Positions 26,072-34,961 of a stretch of 59,425 nt of DNA are shown here, one piece after another. Position numbers and translations under genes: made by a program. The number at the start of each line of letters is the position of its first letter. The first letter of the stretch is position 1. Where the stretch lies: the NCBI GenBank assembly GCA_947176065.1, contig CAMWPB010000024.1, positions 1 through 59,425 of the forward strand, given 5' to 3'. Source of the stretch: an uncultured Lachnospiraceae bacterium. GTDB lineage: Bacteria > Bacillota > Clostridia > Lachnospirales > Lachnospiraceae. The notes under the pieces were generated by a model. The model was not told where the DNA came from. It did not search any database and saw nothing but the letters and a program-made list of their open reading frames with translations.

Positions 26072-26232
26072 TTCCCCAGCATTCATGCGGGATAGCGGGA
26101 TTTTTAATCAAATTTATATGCGTATTTATGATTATTTATAAGTATAATACCGAGTAAAACACCCAATTTGTTACTAATTTGTTCTTAATTAAATTTTTAT
26201 TAAATCGTACAACCCGCATATCCAGTGGGATG

Positions 26233-26243
26233 GGAACGGTTCC
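26233..26243. promoter_or_regulatory. Palindrome GGAACGGTTCC (copy 1)
   Basis: An 11-bp palindrome lies within the most conserved block of the shared leader. It is a candidate operator and is also present at 59390-59400. No regulator is identified. Confidence 0.35.
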
Positions 26244-26254
26244 GGCCCTCTAAA

Positions 26255-26278
26255 ATCTGTTACTAATTTGTTACTAAT
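26255..26278. repeat. Direct repeat of TTAGTAACAAA units
   Basis: On the minus strand ATTAGTAACAA occurs twice in tandem with an 11-bp period, and related AACAAATTAGTAACAAATT occurs at about 26165-26185. These may be binding sites arranged on one face of the helix. Confidence 0.35.
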
Positions 26279-26402
26279 GCGAAATTACATTATTTTATCA
26301 TCCGCAGGCCGTTTTACACATTTATTTGTGAAACCAATTATATAACATACACTATTTCAACATAGGAGTAATTGCGAAATTACGCAAATACCGATTTTCA
26401 AG

Positions 26403-26431
26403 TTGACAAACTTTCAAAAAAACAGTATACT
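26403..26431 (+). promoter_or_regulatory. Promoter of SRP RNA
   Basis: TTGACA (26403-26408) and TATACT (26426-26431) are separated by 17 bp, a near-perfect housekeeping sigma-factor promoter. The predicted start lies at about 26438, where the RNA's 5' pairing strand begins. Confidence 0.85.
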
Positions 26432-26437
26432 GATTAA

Positions 26438-26704
26438 ACCGTGCAGCCGGGGCGTTAGCGGTGCCCTGTACCCACAATCCGCTCTAGTGGGGGTGATGCT
26501 TTATCGAGGGCTTGCGCTTGCGTAGCTGCCCTTTATAAGTGGCGTTGAAGTTTGGGTCTTACGCAATGAGAATCCATGAACCGTGTCAGGGTGGGAACAC
26601 AGCAGCACTAAGTGGAACCTTTCATGTGCCGTGAGGGTGCCTGGCGGAGTTAACTGTAAAGGTAACGTACATGGGTTATGGCTCGACATAAAGCGCACGG
26701 TTTT
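26438..26704 (+). ncRNA. ffs: Large signal recognition particle RNA (6S-type/scRNA)
   Basis: The 5' domain (GCGTTAGCGGTGCCCTGTA, then CAATCCGCTCTAGTGGGGG) matches the Alu-type domain of clostridial SRP RNA. The S-domain apical hairpin shows GTGTCAGGGTGGGAACAC and AGCAGCACTAAGTGGAACC, the Ffh-binding asymmetric loop. The termini ACCGTGC and GCACGGT pair. Length of about 267 nt is normal for Clostridia. The RNA targets ribosomes making membrane and secreted proteins to FtsY. Confidence 0.93.
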
Positions 26705-26752
26705 GTATTGCAGGGAAAATCCCGCTATAAACCCGTTATACGGAAAGCAGAA

Positions 26753-27694
26753 ATGAAAAATACGATCCAGACTATTTACGAAAACCAATCGTGGCCGGAG
26801 CTGTCAGACTGCACGCTCTGCCCAAGGGAGTGCCACGTCAACAGGAACGCCGGCGAAACCGGTTACTGTGGACAGACCGGGAAACTTACGGCTGCGAGAG
26901 CCGCCCTCCATTTCTGGGAGGAGCCATGTCTGTCCGGGACGAACGGTTCCGGCGCCGTTTTTTTCAGCGGCTGTAATCTGGGCTGCGTATACTGCCAGAA
27001 CCATGAGATTGCGCAGGGGCAGTCCGGCCGGGAGATCACAGTAAACCGCCTGTCGGATATCTTTCTGGAACTGCAGGAAAAGGGCGCGCACAACATCAAT
27101 CTCGTCACGCCCGCCCATTTTGTTCCCCAGATTATAACCGCATTACAGACAGCAAAAAAACAGGGACTTTCCATCCCCGTTATTTATAATACCTCCGCCT
27201 ACGAAAAGACAGAAACGCTCCGTATGCTGGAGGGGCTGATTGACATTTATCTGCCTGATCTAAAATACCGCGATGCGGCTCTGAGCGGAAAATATTCCCA
27301 TGCAGACGATTACTTTGAAAGAGCAGCCGCCGCCATCGCCGAAATGGTTCGACAGGTGGGCGCTCCCGTCTTTGCGGACGGAGAGGATTCTCTGATGCGG
27401 CGGGGCGTGATCGTCCGTCATCTGCTTTTACCCGGCTGCGTCAGGGACAGCCGGCAGCTTCTGCGGTATCTCCACGAAACTTATAAAAATGACATATATG
27501 TCAGCATCATGAACCAATATACGCCCCTTTCACAGGTTTCCGATATTCCCCCGTTAAACCGCCGGGTTTCCGCTGAAGAATACAGGCGGATCGTTGACTA
27601 CGCCATTCGAATCGGCATTGAAAACGGCTTTATTCAGGAGGGGGAAACGGCCACAGAAAGCTTTATTCCCTCCTTTGATTACGAAGGAATCTGA
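26753..27694 (+). CDS. Radical SAM protein, pyruvate formate-lyase activating enzyme-like
   Basis: This 313-residue protein carries an N-terminal four-Cys motif (CTLCPRECHVNRNAGETGYCG) and the radical SAM cluster motif CNLGCVYCQN. Further family features are NINLVTPAHFVP and LIDIYLPDLKY. It belongs to the COG1313 group of PflA-like enzymes, which cleave SAM to a 5'-deoxyadenosyl radical. The protein it activates is not known. The frame is open back to 26678, but that part lies inside the SRP RNA. GGAAAG before the ATG at 26753 sets the start. The gene converges with a hypothetical gene 75 nt away. Confidence 0.85.
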   Translation: MKNTIQTIYENQSWPELSDCTLCPRECHVNRNAGETGYCGQTGKLTAARAALHFWEEPCLSGTNGSGAVFFSGCNLGCVYCQNHEIAQGQSGREITVNRLSDIFLELQEKGAHNINLVTPAHFVPQIITALQTAKKQGLSIPVIYNTSAYEKTETLRMLEGLIDIYLPDLKYRDAALSGKYSHADDYFERAAAAIAEMVRQVGAPVFADGEDSLMRRGVIVRHLLLPGCVRDSRQLLRYLHETYKNDIYVSIMNQYTPLSQVSDIPPLNRRVSAEEYRRIVDYAIRIGIENGFIQEGETATESFIPSFDYEGI

Positions 27695-27769
27695 CCGGAA
27701 TCCCCTTACATTCCCCACCCGTTTTGCTGCTGCGATAAGGCCGGGCGCACTGCCCTTTCTGGCAATCGG

Positions 27770-28864
27770 TTACAGCTCCACCTTCCTCAGATAGTATCCA
27801 AACTCGCCGGCCTTCGACTCTCCGCTATCGCACTCGAAAGCTTCGAAACCGAACATCAGCGCCACCATCTTTTCCCTTTCATAGAAAACGCCGGGAACCC
27901 CCAGATAATACACTTCCCCCTCTTTTCCTAAAATCACATGCCTATAATTATAGAAGCCGTGCAGCAAAAAGCTGTTGTTTACCAGATGCTGATATTTTCC
28001 TGACAGAATGATAAAATCCTTTGGCTCCAGCTTCACATAGACGCGCCCGTCGCCGTAAGGATGGATATTGTCGTAAGTATCAAGAATCTGTTCCCATTTA
28101 TCTTCCTTTAGTCCCTCTATGACAAAGGCATCCGCCATCAGGGGTTTGGGTTGCTCTCCTGACGCGCCGCCACTCCCCCGACTGCCCCGCTTCTGCACCA
28201 CGATGCGCTCTATCTCTTTCGGCGGCTCCTGTGGTACGGCATTTTCCCGTAAAAGCCCGGGGGCTTTCACTGCGGCAGGCTGCTTTGCTGCGACATGCTG
28301 TTCCTGCACGGGCACGAACGGTTCCGCATCTGTTTCCGCCACGGTATACCGATCCGATTGGCGGTTGGCCGGCTCTCCCTCGACAACACCTTCCCCCAGA
28401 GACACGGCGGGTTCCCCGACAGCAGGATCTGACGCCAAGGACGCTACCGTTTCCCGTGTAGCAGGCTTTTCCCGCGAGTCCCCCTCTGGCTCCACGTTAG
28501 CCGGCTGTCTGCCCTTCTCCTCCATTTTTTGAACAGATGTCTGCCTCACCGCCTCCTTGCTGGCCCCTTCTACCAGATAGCCGCCCGGCAGTATAATCTG
28601 CAAACGAACCTGTTCCAGAGAATCCGGCTCCTGCTTTTCCCACTGGCCGCCGCCTTCCCGCACCGTAATGTCATCCGCCTCTTTCCAGTCCGATCCGTTG
28701 TAATAGCGCACCGGATATTTCCCGTTTATGGAGTGCGGTACATTTTTGACTACCAAAAGCAGGTTTCCGTCCTTGTCCCGTTTTTCCACCTTGAGAAAGC
28801 CCGCGCTCCCCAGACGGTCCCCGTCCTTATACAAACCCAAATATATGATTTCCTTCTGATACAT
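27770..28864 (-). CDS. Conserved Lachnospiraceae protein (DUF6128-like)
   Basis: The protein is about 364 residues. An N-terminal beta-rich domain (EIIYLGLYKDGDRLGSAGFLKVEKRDKDGNLLLVVKNVP) is joined by a long Pro/Glu/Ala-rich linker to a C-terminal domain of about 130 residues. That domain contains FILSGKYQHLVNNSFLLHGFYNYRHVILG and ends in FGYYLRKVEL, and it resembles a DUF6128 domain. No signal peptide or membrane segment is seen, so it is probably cytoplasmic. The frame extends to 28969, but GGAGG seven bases before the ATG at 28864 decides the start. The function is unknown. Confidence 0.7.
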   Translation of the reverse strand: MYQKEIIYLGLYKDGDRLGSAGFLKVEKRDKDGNLLLVVKNVPHSINGKYPVRYYNGSDWKEADDITVREGGGQWEKQEPDSLEQVRLQIILPGGYLVEGASKEAVRQTSVQKMEEKGRQPANVEPEGDSREKPATRETVASLASDPAVGEPAVSLGEGVVEGEPANRQSDRYTVAETDAEPFVPVQEQHVAAKQPAAVKAPGLLRENAVPQEPPKEIERIVVQKRGSRGSGGASGEQPKPLMADAFVIEGLKEDKWEQILDTYDNIHPYGDGRVYVKLEPKDFIILSGKYQHLVNNSFLLHGFYNYRHVILGKEGEVYYLGVPGVFYEREKMVALMFGFEAFECDSGESKAGEFGYYLRKVEL

Positions 28865-29000
28865 AAAAGCCTCCATTCCGGAACGTCCGCGCGACAAAGG
28901 GACGCAAATCACAGATTTATAATTCCTCTGTTCATATATATGCGCATCCGCCCCAAAGTAGAACCTCATATATCATATCTTTCCGACTCTGCTGACACAC

Positions 29001-29038
29001 GCAGGAAGGGCCGCCCTTTTACGGGCAGCCCTTCCTGC
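29001..29038. terminator. Strong GC hairpin between CdaR-like and DUF6128-like genes
   Basis: The 16-bp arms 29001-29016 and 29023-29038 pair with one mismatch and a 6-nt loop. There is no T-run on either strand. It follows the CdaR-like gene by about 30 nt and probably acts as a terminator or mRNA 3' end. Confidence 0.5.
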
Positions 29039-29067
29039 TTCGCAAGCCTTCCGGCTCTTTATATGCA

Positions 29068-30156
29068 TCAATAATCCAGCGAGTCCAGATAGCGCATATA
29101 GTTCACCACCATCAGCGCAATCTTGAATGTCAGCGCATCGTCAAAGACACGGATATCCAGTCCCGTGCTCTTCTGCAGCTTTTCGATCCGGTAAACCAAT
29201 GTATTGCGGTGCACGTAAAGCTGTCTTGACGTCTCAGACACATTAAGGTTATTCTCAAAAAACTTATTAATCGTCGTCAGGGTTTCATCGTCCAGCTCCG
29301 CCGGTACATTTGATCCGAAAATCTCTTCGATAAAAAGCCTGCACAGATTAATCGGAAGCTGATAGATCAAACGGCCGATGCCCAGCATGTTATAGGCCGT
29401 CACCTTCTTCTCCGCATAAAAGATCTTTCCCACGTCAAGAGCCATTTTAGCCTCTTTGTAGGACTTCGACACTTCCTTAAGCTCCCCTACGATGGTACCG
29501 TAGGCCACGCGGACATTGAGCATTGCCTCCATGTTCATCATATCAGCAATCGTGTCGGCAATCTGCTCCAGTCTCTCATAGCCATCCTCAGGGTTAAGCG
29601 CTTTGATCAGGATCACATTACTCTCATCCACCGCCGTAATATAATCTCCTATCTGAGCCGTGAACATACCGTTCAAAAGCTCCATCGCCGTACTGTCCTT
29701 TTCTTTATCCGTTTCAATCAGGAATACCGCACGGGGAACAACCGCTTCAATATGCAGTTTCTTCGCCCTGTTATAAATATCCACCAGAAGCATATTATCC
29801 AGCAGTAGATTCTGGAAAAAGTTATTACGGTCGTACCGCTCCTTGTAGGCGACAATCAAATGCTGAAGCTGACTGACCGCGATCCTGCCAATCATGTAAG
29901 TGTCCTCGCTGCCGCCCTTCGCGTCCAGAACGAAAAGCACCTCCTCTTCATCCAAAACTTTAAGAAGATGGTGTATCCCGATCACCTGACTGTCGGCGGG
30001 AGAATCCACAAATCCCGAAATCAGCGACGGGGAAATATCGTCTGTCTCAAAGGTCGCCGCAATCTCCTTTCCTTCCGGATCCCATACCGCAAGGGAAACC
30101 TTGGAAATCGCTGAAAGTTCCTCTATACTGGCCTTAATAATCTGACTTGAAATCAT
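29068..30156 (-). CDS. CdaR/PucR-family transcriptional regulator
   Basis: This 362-residue protein has an N-terminal sugar-diacid-recognition-like sensor domain (about 1-120), a GGDEF-related middle region, and a C-terminal PucR-type helix-turn-helix. The helix-turn-helix reads FFENNLNVSETSRQLYVHRNTLVYRIEKLQKSTGLDIR. These regulators respond to small metabolites and activate catabolic genes. It lies 73 nt downstream of, and in the same direction as, the sugar-ABC ATPase gene, so it may control carbohydrate uptake genes. Ribosome binding site GGAGG. The ligand is not predictable. Confidence 0.8.
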   Translation of the reverse strand: MISSQIIKASIEELSAISKVSLAVWDPEGKEIAATFETDDISPSLISGFVDSPADSQVIGIHHLLKVLDEEEVLFVLDAKGGSEDTYMIGRIAVSQLQHLIVAYKERYDRNNFFQNLLLDNMLLVDIYNRAKKLHIEAVVPRAVFLIETDKEKDSTAMELLNGMFTAQIGDYITAVDESNVILIKALNPEDGYERLEQIADTIADMMNMEAMLNVRVAYGTIVGELKEVSKSYKEAKMALDVGKIFYAEKKVTAYNMLGIGRLIYQLPINLCRLFIEEIFGSNVPAELDDETLTTINKFFENNLNVSETSRQLYVHRNTLVYRIEKLQKSTGLDIRVFDDALTFKIALMVVNYMRYLDSLDY

Positions 30157-30187
30157 ATATTCCTCCGTTACTTAATATACGCACGAA

Positions 30188-30215
30188 GGGGAGGGGTGCT
30201 TGCGCCTCCCTCCCC
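30188..30215 (-). terminator. Hairpin after ATPase gene
   Basis: GGGGAGGGGTGC (30188-30199) pairs with GCCTCCCTCCCC (30204-30215). It lies just after the MsmX/UgpC stop and before the CdaR-like gene. No clear T-run follows, so it may only partly terminate. Confidence 0.45.
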
Positions 30216-30229
30216 TGCTGTCATTTCTA

Positions 30230-31339
30230 TTAGTTGGTGATGGTCTGCTCTGTCTCTTTGTCGAATACGTGAATCTTCTCAACATCGAAAGCAAACTTAA
30301 CTGTGTCACCGGGTCTCGCCGTCGTACGGGAATCCACTCTTGCGGTAATCGGGAACTCAGCGAGATCGAAGTATAAGTAAACCTCTGCACCAAGCAGCTC
30401 GTAAACCTTGATCGTAGACTCGAATACGCACTTAGCGGTCTCGATGAACATCTCGGAATCATATACGTCCTCAGGACGGATACCGAATGTAACGGTCTTG
30501 CCTACATAACCGCCGTCGATCAGCTTCTTGGACTTAGCGGGCGGTAACGGAATGGTCTGGCCTGCAACCTTAAGGTTTGCAGTATCGCCGTTCTTCTCAA
30601 CAACCGCATCAAGGAAGTTCATCTGCGGAGAACCCATGAAGCCTGCTACAAACAGGTTCTGAGGCTTCTGATATAAGTTCTGAGGTGTGTCAACCTGCTG
30701 TACCACGCCGTCCTTCATAACAACGATTCTGGTACCAAGGGTCATAGCCTCTGTCTGGTCATGTGTTACGTAGATGATGGTGGTGCCCAGTCTCTGGTGC
30801 AGCTTGGAGATCTCAACACGCATCTGTACACGGAGCTTTGCATCCAGGTTGGACAGCGGCTCATCCATCAGGAATACTTTAGGGTTACGAACGATTGCAC
30901 GACCCATAGCCACACGCTGTCTCTGACCACCGGAAAGAGCCTTGGGTTTACGATCAAGGAGAGCCGTCAGATCAAGGATCTTCGCTGCCTCTTTCACCAT
31001 CTTGTCGATCTCATCCTTCGGAACCTTTCTCAGCTTAAGGCCGAATGCCATGTTATCATACACGGACATATGCGGATACAGAGCGTAGTTCTGGAATACC
31101 ATCGCGATATCTCTATCCTTAGGCTCTACATCGTTAACTACTCTGTCGCCGATTTTCAGCTCACCGGAGGAAATATCCTCCAGACCAGCGATCATACGAA
31201 GAGTGGTAGACTTACCACAGCCCGAAGGGCCTACGAAAATGATAAACTCCTGATCTGCGATTTCAAGGTTGAAATCTTTTACTGCCTCGAATCCGTTAGG
31301 GTATACCTTGCAGACATTCTTTAAAGATAAACTTGCCAT
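30230..31339 (-). CDS. ugpC: ABC sugar transporter ATPase, MsmX/UgpC type
   Basis: This 369-residue ATPase has Walker [11 protein letters not shown]-loop [13 protein letters not shown], signature [15 protein letters not shown], Walker [13 protein letters not shown] and a switch His (VTHDQTEA). The C-terminal regulatory OB-type domain contains FGIRPEDV. MsmX-like ATPases often energise several carbohydrate importers that lack their own ATPase. The permease pair at 34962-36830 has none, so this is its likely partner. Ribosome binding site GGAGG. A weak -10 (TATACT) lies upstream at 31420-31425. Confidence 0.93.
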   Translation of the reverse strand: MASLSLKNVCKVYPNGFEAVKDFNLEIADQEFIIFVGPSGCGKSTTLRMIAGLEDISSGELKIGDRVVNDVEPKDRDIAMVFQNYALYPHMSVYDNMAFGLKLRKVPKDEIDKMVKEAAKILDLTALLDRKPKALSGGQRQRVAMGRAIVRNPKVFLMDEPLSNLDAKLRVQMRVEISKLHQRLGTTIIYVTHDQTEAMTLGTRIVVMKDGVVQQVDTPQNLYQKPQNLFVAGFMGSPQMNFLDAVVEKNGDTANLKVAGQTIPLPPAKSKKLIDGGYVGKTVTFGIRPEDVYDSEMFIETAKCVFESTIKVYELLGAEVYLYFDLAEFPITARVDSRTTARPGDTVKFAFDVEKIHVFDKETEQTITN

Positions 31340-31634
31340 GATTGCCTCCTATTATTATTGTTTTTTTATTTTCTTCTCGCCCGCAGAAATCGTTTCCCGG
31401 ACGATTAATTCTGTAGATTAGTATAACGGACTTTTGTCCCCTTTACCATACCACTATTCCACAAAGATTTCGTTCCCGATTGTAGATTTTGCTTACTTTA
31501 TTAAATTTTTTTGAAGACACACGGCAATTTGACTAAGAATATACCGCTTTCCTGTGCACTTTGCATAAATCGAGCGTTTACACGCCCAATTAAGAGCATA
31601 CCACGCATTCTCTGACTCTGACGCCACATTTGCC
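31340..31634 (-). other. Intergenic region upstream of ugpC
   Basis: The region holds a likely -10 (TATACT on the minus strand, 31420-31425) without a good -35, and a small palindrome GGAC-AAAA-GTCC just upstream that may be an operator. I see no gene in it. Confidence 0.4.
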
Positions 31635-34328
31635 TTATGCAGTCCTGCACCTTTTCACCTCATATCCCGCCTCTGTTACGGCATTGCCAAGGGTTTCATC
31701 TGCAATCTCATTTTCCATCGTCACGCTTGCCGTCCCGTTCTCCAGACTGACTTCCACGGACGTCACCCCTGCAACGCCCTCCAGAGCCTTCTGCACATGC
31801 GCCTGACACTTCCCGCACATCATTCCCTCCACATCCAATACCTTAACCATACTCTCATTCTCCTTCCTTTTTTCCTGATTCATTTTCCTATTCTCTATCC
31901 CCGTAAAGCCGTCTGTCAAATCCGGCATAGGAACCATATGCGCCCTTCTGTCTCTCGCTGTGCTGCGGACGGAAAACAGATTTAGCCGCAGAGCGTTCGT
32001 GACCACGCAGAAGCTGGACAGACTCATGGCTGCCGCCGCAAACATAGGGTTTAACGAAAGTCCGAAAAACGGTACCAGTATGCCCGCCGCCACAGGAATG
32101 CCGATGCAGTTATAGAAAAACGCCCAGAACAGATTTTCATGAATATTTTTAAGCACCTGTCTGGAAAGGCGGATCGCCGCCGATACATCCGTCAGCTTTG
32201 ATTTTACCAGCACAATATCCGCCGCGTCCAGAGCAACATCCGCACCTGCGCCAATGGCAATCCCCACGTCGGCTCTGGTCAGTGCAGGCGCATCGTTGAT
32301 GCCGTCCCCGACCATGGCCACCTTCCCATACCCTGCAAGCCGTCTGATCACATTTTCCTTGTCCCCCGGCAGAACGTCCGCCACTACGGCGTCGATCCCA
32401 ACCTGCGCACGGACGGCCTCCGCTGTCCGGCGGTTGTCTCCCGTCAGCATAATCACATGGATTCCCATATTTTTAAGCTCTTCCACTGCCTGCGCGCTGT
32501 CCGGTTTCACCACATCCGCCACGGCAATCATGCCAAGCAGAGCGCCGTCTTTCGCAAAATAAAGCGGCGTCTTCCCGTCCCCGGCCATCCGCTCTCCCTG
32601 CTGCGCAAAATCCTTCGACATCAGTCCCCGTTCCCCGAGCAGTGCAGCCTTTCCGCCTAAAACCGGCATCCATTCCCCGGCAGTCTCTGTCCCACAGTCG
32701 GGACGCGGCCCCGACACATCCTCCGCGCCGCCGCAGGAGCGACGTTTGAGCATGCCTTCCACGCCCCATCCGGGAAGCGCTTTAAAATCCGCAATCTCGT
32801 CCGGCACAAGCCCTTCCTCCCCGGCCCGCTCGCAGACCGCCCGCGCGAGAGGATGTTCGCTCTTGTATTCCAGAGAAGCCGCCACCCGCAAAAGCTCTTC
32901 CGCGGAAACGCCCTCCGCCGGGCAGATGTCCGTCACCCGCGGCTTCCCTTCGGTCACGGTTCCCGTTTTGTCCAGCACCACAAAATTCGTCCTGCCCGTC
33001 TGTTCCAGAGCCGCCGCATTCTTAAAAAGAATACCCTGTCCCGCGCCCCTGCCGTTTCCCACCATAATTGCCACGGGCGTAGCCAGCCCCAGCGAGCAGG
33101 GACAGCTTATCACAAGCACGCTGATCGCATAGGAAAGCGCTTTTCCGACGCCGGCCCCCATAAGCAGCCAGACCGCTCCCGTAATCAGTGCAAGCGTGAT
33201 AACCACAGGTACGAAAACACCGGACACCCGGTCTGCAACCTGTGCAATCGGCGCTTTTGTCGCCACCGCATTCTCTACCATATCAATAATCTGGCGCAGG
33301 GTCGTATCCCCGCCTACCCGCGTCGCCACACAGGTAAGCGCTCCATTCTGGTTCAAGGTCGCCGCACTGACCCGGTCCCCGGCCCCTTTATCTACAGGAA
33401 GACTTTCGCCCGTGAGCGCCGCCTCGTCCACCGCGCTCTCGCCTTCGATTACCTCGCCATCCACAGGAATGCTTTCGCCCGGCTTCACAATAAAGGTATC
33501 TCCCGCCAAGACCTCGTCGGCTGCTATCGTCACTTCCACACCGCCGCGGATCACATGCGCGGTCTTCGGCGCAAGATCCATCAGACTTTTGACCGCGTTT
33601 GTCGTCTTCCCCTTACTGTAAGCCTCCAGCATCTTACCTACCGTAATCAGTGTCAGAATCATGGCCGCCGATTCGAAATACATATCGTGCAGACAGTGCA
33701 TCGCCATTTCCGTATTACCCATGCCGTATGCGCCGCCCATGCGAAACATCACCGCCGCGCTGTACACGAAAGCGGCCGCGCTTCCGAGAGCAACCAGCGT
33801 ATCCATATTCGGCGCCCGGTGAATCAATCCGGCAAATCCGCTGACAAAAAACTTCTGGTTAATAACCATCACCATCCCTGTCAGAAGAAGCTGGTACAAT
33901 GCAATCGCCCACGGATTGCCGGCAAGCCCTTCCGGCACAGGCCATCCCCACATCAGATGCCCCATGGACACATACATAAGCGGCAGCAAAAGACACAGGG
34001 AGGCAGCCAGTCTGCGCCGCAGCTTCGGTGTCTCGTGATCCGTAAAAGCATCCTGCCCTCCGGCTGTCCCTCTCCCGCTCTTCCCGTCCGCAGCTCCTTG
34101 CCCTCCCCCGCCGCCTGCGTTGAATAAAGCCGCGCCGTATCCGGCTTTCTCCACAGCCCGGCAGATCGCATCCTCCGAAGCGGGCTCCTCATAGGAAACT
34201 GCCATATTATTCATAAGTAAGTTGACGCTAACCGATTCAACCCCCGCCACGCCGCGCACCGCTTTCTCCACATGTGCGCTGCAGGCGGCGCAGGTCATGC
34301 CTGTCACGTTAAATTTTTCTGTTTTCAT
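31635..34328 (-). CDS. copA: Copper-exporting P1B-type ATPase with HMA domains at both ends
   Basis: This 897-residue protein has an N-terminal heavy-metal-associated domain ([11 protein letters not shown]), eight membrane segments, actuator TGES, intramembrane CPC ([11 protein letters not shown]), phosphorylation site DKTGT and hinge [12 protein letters not shown]. After the last TM, a linker of about 45 residues leads to a second HMA domain ([13 protein letters not shown]) at about 828-895, resembling a fused CopZ chaperone. It exports Cu(I). csoR lies 128 nt upstream on the same strand. Ribosome binding site AGGAG. The nucleotide-binding region carries Gly/Arg-rich insertions but keeps its motifs. 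Confidence 0.92.
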   Translation of the reverse strand: MKTEKFNVTGMTCAACSAHVEKAVRGVAGVESVSVNLLMNNMAVSYEEPASEDAICRAVEKAGYGAALFNAGGGGGQGAADGKSGRGTAGGQDAFTDHETPKLRRRLAASLCLLLPLMYVSMGHLMWGWPVPEGLAGNPWAIALYQLLLTGMVMVINQKFFVSGFAGLIHRAPNMDTLVALGSAAAFVYSAAVMFRMGGAYGMGNTEMAMHCLHDMYFESAAMILTLITVGKMLEAYSKGKTTNAVKSLMDLAPKTAHVIRGGVEVTIAADEVLAGDTFIVKPGESIPVDGEVIEGESAVDEAALTGESLPVDKGAGDRVSAATLNQNGALTCVATRVGGDTTLRQIIDMVENAVATKAPIAQVADRVSGVFVPVVITLALITGAVWLLMGAGVGKALSYAISVLVISCPCSLGLATPVAIMVGNGRGAGQGILFKNAAALEQTGRTNFVVLDKTGTVTEGKPRVTDICPAEGVSAEELLRVAASLEYKSEHPLARAVCERAGEEGLVPDEIADFKALPGWGVEGMLKRRSCGGAEDVSGPRPDCGTETAGEWMPVLGGKAALLGERGLMSKDFAQQGERMAGDGKTPLYFAKDGALLGMIAVADVVKPDSAQAVEELKNMGIHVIMLTGDNRRTAEAVRAQVGIDAVVADVLPGDKENVIRRLAGYGKVAMVGDGINDAPALTRADVGIAIGAGADVALDAADIVLVKSKLTDVSAAIRLSRQVLKNIHENLFWAFFYNCIGIPVAAGILVPFFGLSLNPMFAAAAMSLSSFCVVTNALRLNLFSVRSTARDRRAHMVPMPDLTDGFTGIENRKMNQEKRKENESMVKVLDVEGMMCGKCQAHVQKALEGVAGVTSVEVSLENGTASVTMENEIADETLGNAVTEAGYEVKRCRTA

Positions 34329-34456
34329 GTCCGTCTCCTGATATTTTGTTCAGCACGCGCCCATTCGCAAAACGCGCCTTTGGCGCTTATCCGCCGTTTC
34401 ATGGCTGCTTTTGCTTATATGCGGGCGCTCCCTCAGACCGTTATCTGGCTGAACTG

Positions 34457-34780
34457 TTATTTTATTTTTTTCATCAACTCCACCGTCTCCGCCAGAATCT
34501 GCGTGTTTCCCTGCCGTACACCCTCCGCCACGCAGGTCAGCATATGCTCCTCCAAAATCACATATCCAAGACTCTGAAGCGCGCTCTCCACCGCGCCAAT
34601 CTGTATCAAAACGTCGCCGCAATAGCGGTTATCCTCGATCATTCCCTGAATCCCTTTTAACTGACCAATGATCCTGTTGATACGATTCTGTAAATTCTTC
34701 TGCTCCCCTGCATCCCGGGGTGTACTCTTGTGCCGACAACAGGCACATACGTCGCCTGTAGCTGTTTTTTCTTCATTCAT
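34457..34780 (-). CDS. csoR: CsoR copper-sensing repressor
   Basis: This 107-residue all-helical repressor has the conserved core NRINRIIGQLKGIQGMIEDNRYCGDVLIQI and the metal site Cys (RYCGD) with His and Cys (EEHMLTC). It has an unusual Cys/His-containing N-terminus (CACCRHKS). Cu(I) binding releases it from DNA and allows copA expression. Its own promoter carries a matching operator (34819-34837). Ribosome binding site AGGAG. Confidence 0.92.
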   Translation of the reverse strand: MNEEKTATGDVCACCRHKSTPRDAGEQKNLQNRINRIIGQLKGIQGMIEDNRYCGDVLIQIGAVESALQSLGYVILEEHMLTCVAEGVRQGNTQILAETVELMKKIK

Positions 34781-34814
34781 ATATTTTCTCCTGTTTTTTA
34801 TATTCTACACCGAT

Positions 34815-34843
34815 ATAATATACCCCCAAGGGGTATATGTCAA
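34815..34843 (-). promoter_or_regulatory. csoR-copA promoter with CsoR operator
   Basis: On the minus strand TTGACA (34838-34843) and TATTAT (34815-34820) have a 17-bp spacer. That spacer lies within the palindrome TATACCCCCAAGGGGTATA (34819-34837). This matches the known CsoR/RcnR-type operator. Binding would block RNA polymerase directly. Confidence 0.85.
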
Positions 34844-34882
34844 TATTTATTTTTTGACCTGTCCGTGTCCGCACACCAAAGA

Positions 34883-34908
34883 GCCGGGGGCGATTTCTCG
34901 CCCCCGGC
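34883..34908 (-). terminator. Hairpin between malG-like gene and csoR
   Basis: GCCGGGGGCGA (34883-34893) and TCGCCCCCGGC (34898-34908) form a perfect 11-bp stem with a TTTC loop, followed on the minus strand by TCTTTGG. It ends the sugar transporter operon. Confidence 0.6.
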
Positions 34909-34961
34909 CTATAACTCCCCCATATAATATAATAAAACACAACCCCTTTTTATGAATCCGT

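Larger units (their letters stand above)
26031..26272 (-). repeat. Leader copy 1 shared with giant gene 2
   Basis: This non-coding leader is close to 90% identical, by eye, to 59188-59425 upstream of the second giant gene. Fully conserved blocks include an AT-rich stretch of about 47 nt with AACAAATTAGTAACAAATT and a GC-rich block with the palindrome GGAACCGTTCC. No consensus promoter stood out. The copy lies between the giant gene and the divergent SRP RNA. Confidence 0.8.

Noticed and set aside
26031..26272. Cyclic di-GMP or other known riboswitch in the giant-gene leader
   Set aside because: I looked for GEMM-type conserved blocks and found none. Only small hairpins and AT-rich repeats are visible.
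26678..26752. N-terminal extension of the radical SAM protein
   Set aside because: It lies within the SRP RNA 3' end, and a proper ribosome binding site precedes the ATG at 26753.
31575..31595. Catabolite-response-like TGTAAACG on the minus strand
   Set aside because: Only the left half fits the consensus, and the site lies too far from the ugpC start to be convincing.
32853..34127. 424-codon frame antisense to copA
   Set aside because: It is Arg/His-rich and is produced by the GC-rich copA codons. All CopA motifs are on the other strand.
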